From NCBI RefSeq assembly GCF_964275005.1, contig NC_092689.1:9195200-9259199 (forward strand): a stretch of DNA of 64,000 nt. The letters run 5' to 3'. The notes under the pieces are model-generated. The model worked only from the letters and a program-made list of their open reading frames with translations. It was not told the origin of the DNA and did no database searches. The stretch comes from Diadema setosum (lineage: Eukaryota > Echinodermata > Echinoidea > Diadematoida > Diadematidae). The position numbers were made by a program, and so were the translations under genes. Shown piece by piece: positions 50,241 through 59,294 of the stretch; position 1 is the first letter of the stretch, and each line of letters opens with the position of its first letter.

Positions 50241-51642
50241 TAGAATTGGCCTAACTCTAAATCAATAAGACCCAAAACGACTCAAGAGCAAAACTACATT
50301 AACTTCTTGATCTACCCGTAAGTTTCCTCAGTACTAACATGTAGGTCTAACTGATAGATACTCTACAGAGTGTAGGCCTATCATAAAAAGAAAGAAAGAA
50401 AGAAAGAAAGAAAGAAAAAGGGTAGTCAAAATTAAGAGGCCTATGCCATCATGACCATTTATTCTTATCAATTTATTGTCAGCTATGGAGAGAAGATTCT
50501 ACGTTTTGAGGAAACAAGAACTCTTTGTCTTTCTAGTGTCAGTATTGATGCCTAATTAAATCATGTTGAGAAATTTAATGTCATGCATGACTGAGCACAT
50601 GAACTCAAAAGACAACAATGACAAATGCACTTTTTCCAAGGGCTGAGTGTTGCATAAGGGAACAATGAATTTCTCACTGAATGGATGGGATCTGTCAATG
50701 AAAGTAGTCAGATTAACAGCCCGACCGGGATGACTGCAGGTTTGTGTTTAGGGTTTCTTCCATTAATGGCATTATTGACATTAACTTTTTATGGTCCAAT
50801 ATCTTCAACATGGCACAGATCTTGACAACTTGGTTACTCCTACAAAGACTTACCTATTATTTTTTTTTCTTTTGAAGCTCATATTCAATCTACATAGTTT
50901 CTAGAATGTGTTAAATATGAATAGAGATGAATGGATCATATGTGTTTGCTCTATAGTGGAAGTGACCAGTTATCTGACAGGTGGAAATGTTAAAGCTTAT
51001 GAACGATAAAATGTTAGAAGAACCCCTACAAACAAATCCTAAACACAGCCATTAGACATATAATGTAATTTTAAATGAATCTCACAAGAATTGGAATGAT
51101 CACCCCCAGCACTCCCACTGATCAGTTACTGTAAGCCATCCCCTTTAAAGTTCATGAGCTCAGTCATGCATGGTATTTGTCAACATAATTAGGTATCACT
51201 CTTCTTCTTTCCATACAACCAACATTTTCCTCTTCATAGCTGACATGTATGAATAGGTGGTCCTCCAGAGTTGGATTTCCTCTCTCTCTCTCTATCTATC
51301 TATGTGTTATGCACTGTAATACTAAGGCATGTACATACTGTTGTAGCATAATGCATGTGTTATAAAAAAAAATAGCAAATCGATTTATATGGGGGGGGGG
51401 GGGGTCTGATCATGTTTTAAGTAACCAATGTTGGATAAGAATCCCAAGGAGAAGGGATTCGGGGGGGGGGGGTGGGTGGGACCACACTTACAGAAAAAAA
51501 GAGCACATTTTCTACAAATAATGCTTCAAAAGGAGTTGCAAGACCATATGTGCATCCTCTAAATCCAGCCCTGATTGAAAGAGGACTTTGAGATCAATAC
51601 ATAGATCTAGTTGTGTTGAAGTTTGTTTGTGTTCATTTATTG

Positions 51643-51685
<43 letters not shown>

Positions 51686-51800
51686 TATATATGTATTTTT
51701 TAGGGGGGAGTGGGGGAGGCGGGTGGTGGTAAGGAGGAAGTAGAAATAAAAGCTGAGAGAGAAGCGTTTGATTTGATTAAAATATCTACTTTGTTTATAC
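50241..51800. other. Non-coding stretch with microsatellites
   Basis: Contains (GAAA)n near 50388-50418, poly-G runs near 51392 and 51461, and (TA)n at 51643-51681. No gene recognised. Confidence 0.6.
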
Positions 51801-51802
51801 AG

Positions 51803-51951
51803 CCAGTTGCATTGCCAACGGAATTTCAAGCATCTGGAGTCCGAGCTCAACGGGAAGGTTTTTTGGTTCTACCTCAAGTCTGCCTCTGAGCTTAGTGCTG
51901 CCTTCAGAATGCTGTTCAAGAACTCACTTTATCTATTCAACAGCTGGACGG
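51803..51951 (+). CDS. Candidate coding exon of an unrecognised gene
   Basis: A T-rich tract and acceptor TTTATACAG precede 149 bases open in one frame (HCQRNFKHLESELNGKVFWF, then YLKSASELSAAFRMLF), ended by a donor ACG|GTATGC. Base composition shifts from AT-rich to mixed exactly between these signals, which is what makes it stand out. I do not recognise the protein and cannot join it confidently to other exons. A CpG-richer block upstream (49600-49946) could be its 5' end. It could also be a chance open stretch or a pseudogene exon. Confidence 0.4.
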
Positions 51952-52565
51952 TATGCATTTTTTTCTTGGTCTTGAGATTTTGTAATAAGACTGTTCTACA
52001 ATATTGACTTTCAAAGTCAACATCTTTGTCATGCTCACAGTTTTCTCTTTAGCAGCAGTCAAAAATAACATCCAACTACTTAGAACATGATTGGCGCACA
52101 CTGGAGGAAGGGTGCACTTTAGCGTGTCTACAAAGCAAAACAAGAGGATATTTCTTTGTAGCATGTTTAAACCAGAAAGGAAGCAGTTATGTTTTGTTTT
52201 GTTTTTTTTTTCATGGGTGGGCACAGAAATTTTGTAGCAAGAAAAAAAAAAACTGTTAAAAAGAAACAGGGAATGGGTGTGAGGTACAAGGTAGCCATTA
52301 CAGGTGGAAAGAGTACTCTATATTGTTATTGGCTTTTAAATGCATTGGAATAGTCATAAGATTAAGTCAGAAAATGACAAATTTAGAACCTTTAGTGTGT
52401 TCTGTAAAAAAAAAAACTATATAGTGCTTATTATGTACACCTCTTTTATCCAAATTGGCAAAAAGTACACAAAAAACAACAAGAAACACCTCCAATAGTT
52501 CCTAATCCACAATGTGATATTGCTTACAGTCACCGTTTTGTTCTGTTTTTGTTTTTGTTTTTTTA

Positions 52566-53260
52566 TCTTGCCTGAACCAAAGGCTCAAGTGAGCTATTGT
52601 TGTCCGTTTCGGTCAATTATCCATCATGCATTAACTTTATACATTTCATTTTCTTTCTGGTACCTGTTGGCAGATTTTAATCAAACTTGGTGAGGATCAT
52701 CTTCAGGTGTTTATAGATACCAAAAGTTGTTAATATGGGACAATTCGTCCCCAGAGGTTCTGGAAAGGGGGAGGGGGAAAGGAAATAACGGGGAAGACTA
52801 TAAAAATCTTCTCCAGACCGTAAAACTGTAGAGTCAAAATACGCTGTACATGTCTGTAGATACCCTTATGATTATGTTTTAGTCATGAAGGGAAAATTAG
52901 ATGGCCACATGGGAGAGCTCCTACAAGTGTTGAAAGCTTTGAGGAGGGGGCCCAAGGGGAAAACACATTTTTATCATGTTCAGAACCATGCAGTGGATGG
53001 ATTGCAACCAACTTGGCAGGTATTATTCTCAGGGTGTAGGGAGTTCTTCAAGCTGCTTTTATGGGGTGGGATGGGGGCATGGGGTTCTGTGTCGGATGTA
53101 TTGACTGATGATATACAGGTGAACACTCTGGGCCTCTTGTTTTTTCATAGTGTCGTTTCGACTATTATGTCTTATTTGCATTATCCTTTTGCATTTCTCA
53201 TTGATTCTTATGCCATACTTAAAGGAAACATCAGCTGTTGATTCAAGGTAGCTGAGAGCA
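52566..53260. repeat. Dispersed repeat (GCCTGAACCAAAGGCTCAAG type)
   Basis: Starts with a short hairpin-like GCCTGAACCAAAGGC and CTCAAGTGAGCTATTG. It continues with text such as AAACTTGGTGAGGATCATC and CAACCAACTTGGCAGG, which resembles widespread invertebrate dispersed repeats. Open frames across it show no domain. Confidence 0.4.
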
Positions 53261-53654
53261 GTCCTGTCATCAGGAAGTGGCCCAGTTGAATTCACACGTT
53301 TCCACAGAGCTCTTAGGGGTCACTGGTCTGTACACCATGAAAAGGTTTGCATTTTCTATTGCTATTTCCATGATTGTTCAAGGCATATTGTTTACAGTGG
53401 ATAAAAAAATCGTGTAACAAGGCAATTTCCTACTGCAACTCAGTTAATTTGTTTGTTAACCTTAACACATACAGACTGATCACCTGATGTAACAAAAGTT
53501 CATTCTAAGTACATTGTTTAACCTCTGAGTTCAGTGTATGCAACATGCACAGATTCCTAATTACTCGTATACAGGACCAGCTATTCTTAATTAGTCCAGG
53601 CTAGGCTCCATGGAAAATGCACCTAATCTTTTTTGTTTTCTTAATATATATACA

Positions 53655-54200
53655 ATGTTTTCTGATTTCTTCTTGTCAATTCGAGGGTGCTGATTCCAAA
53701 TCCGATTGATGCCACTTTCATAACCTTGAGCACTTTCAGCAAAATGCAAAAATCCAAAATGGCCACCAGATAAGCAAATTTGGCTGTGATATTGATAATC
53801 CCAGTTATGTCCACTTATTCCATCAAGGTTTTTTTTTTCTAATTTTTGTTTCTTGAGTAATTCTACTTGCACATGCTAGAAATTTTTCATTTGAAGAGAT
53901 ACATTTAGTATTTTAAGTTATTTTGAATTCAAAATGGCCACCACTCCTATACTCGGGTATTATATGAATGGCAAAAAAAAAAAAAAAAATATGCGTAAAA
54001 ATAGAAGACGAATGTTCAGTCACATACCTATGCTTTATCAAGTCTTGCATGTGCAATGCAAATATGATGAGTGCCACTAGCAGAATAAGCAAGCAAACAA
54101 GCAAACAGAAAATATATTGTTTTCTTCTTCTTCTTTTTTTTTGGTGGGGGGCGGGCTTATTATATTCTTAATGCAAAACTTCAAAATGGATGCTATTCAT
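53655..54200 (-). repeat. Dispersed repeat, inverted relative to 58130-58450
   Basis: Phrases CAATTCGAGGGTGC, CCAAATCCGATTGATGCCAC, AATGCAAAAATCCAAAATGG and ATGGCCACCA appear here and, reverse-complemented and in reverse order, at 58130-58450. Confidence 0.65.
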
Positions 54201-54560
54201 ATACCCCTGCTCGATATGAATGGCAAAGTGTACATGGAAATAAACAAATTTTCTTTTTTGACTATCACTCAGGTACACTGTTATTCAATTTATGCGCTCA
54301 TTATAAATCAGAAGGTTGTTACTAACAAAAGCTATTTTATTTTTTGATGCAAACATCCAAATTTGCTACCTTAATATGGATTTGCCCTTGGAATTTGGAA
54401 AAAAATCCACCAAAACTTGAATTGATGCCAACATCCAGGAATTATTAGATATGAACATTTGATACTTACTTGCCTTGAGATGTTCAACATCATAGTAATC
54501 ACTCTGATTTCCAGAATAAAAAGACTGAATCTTGGATGATGACACAAATGAAATATCCAA

Positions 54561-54687
54561 TTAACTGTCCTGTTCTACATTATCTAAAGCCATATCAAAT
54601 AAACTTTTCAGTTCACTCATTCGAGAAAGAACATGAGGCAGGTGAAAGTGGAAAAAAGGGACCACCTCACTTTCTGTCGTGAAATCT
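54561..54687 (-). CDS. Candidate terminal coding exon (or pseudogene exon), unrecognised
   Basis: On the minus strand a long T tract and TTTCAG acceptor precede 41 codons (DFTTESEVVPFFHFHLPHVL, then SRMSELKSLFDMALDN) ending in TAA at 54563-54561. The same frame reopens directly after the TAA with ISFVSSSKIQSFYSGNQSDY. It reaches AAG|GCAAGT at about 54,473, the classic form of a GC-AG donor. Either the TAA is the true end, or this is one exon with a premature stop. Protein not identified. Confidence 0.3.
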
Positions 54688-54699
54688 CTGAAATGAAAA

Positions 54700-56000
54700 A
54701 AAAAAAAATGCCCAAAAGTTTTTCATGTTAAACAAGAGTATGATTTGCTTTGAAATACAAATGACAAATTACCTTCTGCCTTATCTGATATAGATTAGAT
54801 TTACCACTGGTTCTGCGATTTCCTTATGATGGTTAAAATGTAACAGCATGGACTTGTGTTTGGAGAATTACAAAGAGTTTGGTAAAGTATTGATAGTAGT
54901 ATCCACAATGTTATTTTTTTTTCATTGTAAACAGAAAGTGAGAAAACAGAGAGTCATCACACCACAGTAGTCTTATTTTGTAACATCCAACGATGAAATC
55001 ATAAGCTTGTCTAAGAATGCAATCACTGTAATGGAGTTGATGCACATGTTGCTGAAAGACGCATATCATAAGAGTGAGTCATTGTCAGGAGCATTGCTAC
55101 TGCTATCAGGAAAAAGTCTGTCTTACCCCACACAACTGTGAGAAGTGCATAGTTACTCCCACTGAAACAGATATGACCTCATATGTAGGCACCTATTGCA
55201 ACTCAACATGCTCAAAATAACAAGATATATAAAAACAACAGGAAATCTGGATATTTTGCTTGCCACTGAAAAATTGACACATTCTGTCTGGAGATGAGTA
55301 GGCCTACTTTGCTCACACCTTTCCATCAATGATGAATTTTAAAATTATGGAATATTTACCAATGTTAGTACAACACAGGTGATTCATGATGGATATACTG
55401 TATGTGTAATTGGATGGGTTCATTAGTCAAGGGGTTTGTTTTACACCTGTAGTTTGCCCCCACCTCTGCTACTGCTAACCCTCAGTTCCGCAACCCCTGC
55501 AATCCTACAATTGCCTTACAAGGTACTTCATAGGGGTCACTGGGTGATCTTGTCATAGAGACAGGATTAGGACATGGGAACTTGCTTTAGCATTCGTTTA
55601 CAGAAGATCCAAAGCCCAACCTTACCAGTAGCAACCATCCACAGAGCTATCTGACAATAGACATGCTGATATTGTTGCCTAAATGCAGCCATGGTAGGTG
55701 GAAGGCTTCACTGCTCTGAAGGTAGATGAATTTTACCACCATTTTTTTTTTTCATTTTTCAATTCAAGGGAGCCTCTGAGATGTGTACAGTCTGCCTCAT
55801 TCTGAAAGCAGTGTTATAGCAACTTCACACTGTCTGCTTGCTTGATTCTTCAGCACTTGCAAATTCATGACTGCTCTAGGAAACCAGACCAGCTGTATTA
55901 GGACTCTGAATATGACCTCCTTAATTGTGGCTTTAATTCGTGTAAACTAACTCGTGATCCACTAGAGCTCCTTTTAACATACATGTGGTGACATAACTCA
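54700..56000. other. Stretch without recognised genes
   Basis: Mixed composition with no domain, TIR or array that I can support. The last part may be decayed LINE sequence leading into the RT remnant at 56,010. Confidence 0.5.
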
Positions 56001-56009
56001 CTTCACGTA

Positions 56010-56340
56010 GGAAGTTTGCAGATGATTTTGCCTTTACGTCTCATAGAAAGTCCTTGGATGACACAAGCCGAGTACTGACTTATCTCAAGACAATAGAGGA
56101 GTACTTCACCTTCTGGAGACTTTGCCCAAACCATTACAAGATTATCATCAGACCCATGCCTTCCATCTTAGTAACCATCTTGCCAGTGCTATGTTGAAGG
56201 CAGCCCTCTGTGGTAAGCCTCCAAGGGTATGAGGCATAGGGAAGTCCACCCCCTTCACTGGCACTTGAGCACTCTTCCTCCTTACGCTGGAAGGAAAGGA
56301 TGACAAGTGTCACCAGCACCGTCAACGCATACCTGACCTT
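56010..56340 (+). pseudogene. Decayed non-LTR reverse transcriptase fragment
   Basis: KFADDFAFTSHRKSLDDTSR (catalytic FADD at 56015-56026) is followed by LKTIEEYFTFWRLCPNHYK. A neighbouring frame then gives FHLSNHLASAMLKAALCGKP. This is the RT palm order of Jockey/RTE-like elements ('W.L.PN..K' then 'VFHLSN..A'). Several stops and at least one frameshift are present. It stops at the (TA)n tail of the oppositely oriented LINE. Confidence 0.7.
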
Positions 56341-56347
56341 CCAACCA

Positions 56348-56349
<2 letters not shown>

Positions 56350-56385
<36 letters not shown>

Positions 56386-56865
56386 CACAGTGCTTATATA
56401 GCGCATAAGTATCACTACCGTGGTGTCTCTATGCGCTTTAAGGAGAGGGATGAAGTAGAAAGAAGAAATGCAGTGTACAATATGTGTACCATAAATGCAG
56501 AACCAAACTCATTCATAATACTTTTTGAACAGAAATGTCTTAAGAGCAGTTTTAAACTTTAACTGTGGGAGCTTCTTTTATATAACACGGAACAGCGTTC
56601 CACAGTGTGGGAGCACCATGGGCAAAAGATCGCTCACCATAAAACTTTGTTGTGATAATAGGACATTGGAGAAAATTTTTCTGAGTTGATCTTAAATTAC
56701 GAGAGGGAGCGTACCTGACCAAGAACTTACTGAGATATTCTGGTGCCATTGAATGGCGGCACTGATAAGTCAGTAACAGTATCTTAAAAACTATACGTGA
56801 CTGAACAGGAAGCCAATGGAGCTGTTTCAAAATGGGGGTTATGTGAGAATTCTTCATGATAGCAT
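56350..56865 (-). pseudogene. L2/CR1-like LINE 3' end, 5'-truncated
   Basis: The minus-strand frame 56878-56552 reads LKQLHWLPVQSRIVFKILLL, then APEYLSKFLVRYAPSRNLRS and GAPTLWNAVP, the C-terminal signature of CR1/L2-type RT proteins. A one-base shift restores FKTALKTFLFKKYYE and a stop. The 3' UTR carries GCGCTATATAAGCACTG and ends in (TA)n at 56350-56384, a microsatellite tail typical of these LINEs. The 5' break coincides with a MITE at 56866. Confidence 0.8.
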
Positions 56866-57004
56866 GGGGGCATTTCATGAAGCGTTTTGTCTGATGAATT
56901 TGTCTGACAATTTGCTCTCAGCTATCAGATGCAAGGATTTTAGTAGCTTATCACAGTTTGTTAAAAAGATAAGATCTGACATAACTCTTCATGAAATGCC
57001 CCCC
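56866..57004. mobile_element. MITE with GGGGCATTTC ends (third copy)
   Basis: GGGGGCATTTCATGAAGCG at the left and CTTCATGAAATGCCCCC at the right are near-perfect inverted ends, with TCTGA subterminal. Same family as 20618-20758 and 40844-40980, and better preserved. Confidence 0.8.
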
Positions 57005-58130
57005 CCCCCCACCCCTCCTGAACAACCTGCCGTCTATACATGCTTCTGAAATCCCACTAATTTCCCTCCTGTCACTTGAAAGCTTTGACCCCAAAACGGG
57101 GTGGTGCAGATGCTGGTCTAATGTCATCTCCCGCACCACCCAAGTTACCTACAACATTGTCTCTGGCCTGGCAACAAAGCCATAGGGCTTCAACAGGTAG
57201 TGATTAAGCAAATTTTAATGTCATCATCCTGTTTCTATTGCAAATACTCACAATCTGACCCCTGAGGAAGTGCATAACATCTCCAGATGGGGTTGCAATT
57301 GCAGGACTAATATGCATTTTTAGCCTGAGAATATTTGGGGCTGATGTCACCTGCTGCCATATATATAATTAAAGGGATTTTTAATGACAATAAAAATGAC
57401 AGTTTAAGTTTTAAGCAAGACTGAATGCTGACATCATGATGTCTAAGTGTATAATTATCAACACCTGGGAACTGTAAGAGAACTGAGAGAGGTACCTCAC
57501 ATTGCTCCTTTGTTGATGTTTAATGAATAGTCTGTAGTCGCCTCAGGACTCCTCCCTCCCCCCCCCCCCCCCAACTCCTTCCTGGAAAAAAAAAATACAA
57601 TGTAAAGGGTTTTTAGCGGTGTCATCAACGTCCGATGTGTTTTTGTCTATAATAACCATGTATCTCTGCACTTACTGAATAGGATTTTTCTTTACTTTCT
57701 TAATATGGCTGTAGGGGAATGCATATTAGAAGCTCTGCGTTCTAAGTTCCCTAGATCCCCTCCATTTTCAACATTATTTGACAATTACCATGCATCTGGG
57801 CTTCTTAATGCATTGTGTCAGTATTACATTTCTATATTCAACCTATGCATAGAATGTGATGGTATACTGATTTCTTTCGTGACGTTTAGTGAACTTACAT
57901 TGTATATTCATTTTTGAGACAAAATAGAATATAAGAAATTGTGTTAAACATCATAAGATTTATGAATATTAAATGCTCAAAAATACAGGTAGGTCCTCTA
58001 TAAGTGGCACCCACCATAAATTATTTGTATTGCCTATGCAACACTTTATGATAGCATAGGAACTGGATGATAGCATAGGAACTGGACTGGAAATACAGTA
58101 AATTTGTTGTATATTTCCATGCGTATGTTT
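57005..58130. other. Stretch without recognised genes
   Basis: Several open frames under 80 codons, none with a recognisable domain. The frame at 57705-57917 is uninterrupted but lacks a matching splice donor or homologous motif. Confidence 0.5.
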
Positions 58131-58450
58131 TGTCATTCATATAGTACATGAGCATAGGAATGGCGGCCATTTTGCATTGAAACTGAGCTTTAAACACTAA
58201 ATGAACCTATATGGAATGAAAATTCTCTTGCAAATGCTGATGGAGTAACTCTAAGAAGAAAAATGTACAAAGTTTGGTGGATTATATTGGTTATATAATA
58301 CACATTATTGTATTTATCACGGCCGAACTGGCATATCTGGTGACCATTTTGGATTTTTGCATTTTGCCGAAAATGTTTAAGGTTACGTGAGTGGCATCAA
58401 TCGGATTTGGAATCGGTACCCTCGAATTGACAAGAAACCATAAAGCAACA
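58130..58450 (+). repeat. Dispersed repeat, inverted partner of 53655-54200
   Basis: Contains GGAATGGCGGCCATTTTGCA, ACCATTTTGGATTTTTGCAT and GGCATCAATCGGATTTGGAA in an order opposite to the first copy. Confidence 0.65.
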
Positions 58451-59294
58451 TTTTATATATCAAATAACAAGCTTGGGTGCCTTCTAGCCTGGACTATAAT
58501 TTAATACTTGTTCATTACTGAATAACCCTATTCTACTTCGACCTCTACCTTTATGTTTGTATTCATTCTTTATTCATTTATTCATTTCTTTGTTTGTTTT
58601 GATATTATATTTGGTAGGGTTAACAACTTGTATACTTAAGAACCCAAAAGAAGAGCAGTTGTATTACCATGATATTACTAATATGTGTCATATCCTCCAT
58701 TTTCAATTTCAAGATGTAAACGCGTGTAAACATGGAACACCCAATAGGTGTGAAATTAGCACAGACATTCTGCCATTTGTATGGAATATCAACACTGCAT
58801 ATATATTTTATAGTCAGGAAGTAACATTTCCTACACAAAAGTTTGAAGGTCAAACTTTTACAGAAAGTATCACAATAATTTTGTCGGAAGGACAGTATTA
58901 TTATCATTTTTTTTTTTTTGATTTCTAATTCTTTTGGTATTGCTAATTTTTCATGTGGCCTAATGTAACTTTTCTCTTTCTTACGTATAACTTTTTTTTT
59001 GTCAAGCTACAACCACTCAAAAATGAATTAACTAAAAGAAATACAAAGCAATCCTTGTGAGCAAGTTCTAGCCCCTTATACACCATATTTCATTTTCACA
59101 TATGTATATGGTAAAAAGGCTTTGTTTAATTCTTGGACTGACATAATGTGCAATCTAATTGCAAAATGTCACTTGACATCGAAACTGGAGTTCCAATTTA
59201 CTTGGTATCAATAAATGTGCACGACTGTTTTTTTTTCTTTTTTTTTAACCAGGTGTCATTTCTATCCTTTTCTTTCCATTTTATTTTTTTCAGG
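58451..59294. other. AT-rich leader upstream of the integrase-OTU gene
   Basis: T-rich, with a polypyrimidine run and TTTTTTTCAG at 59284-59293 that looks like a splice acceptor just before an ATG. An upstream non-coding exon is possible but not located. I could not find a terminal inverted repeat by eye. Confidence 0.4.

Noticed and set aside
58557..58928. 123-residue open frame upstream of the integrase gene
   Set aside because: AT-rich, with poly-T-derived phenylalanine runs and no recognised domain. Its ends do not coincide with splice signals.
59148..59294. N-terminal 49-residue extension of the integrase-OTU frame
   Set aside because: It is coded by T-rich tracts ending in a splice-acceptor-like TTTTTTTCAG, so it is probably intron or leader. 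Starts at 59295 or 59367 are preferred.
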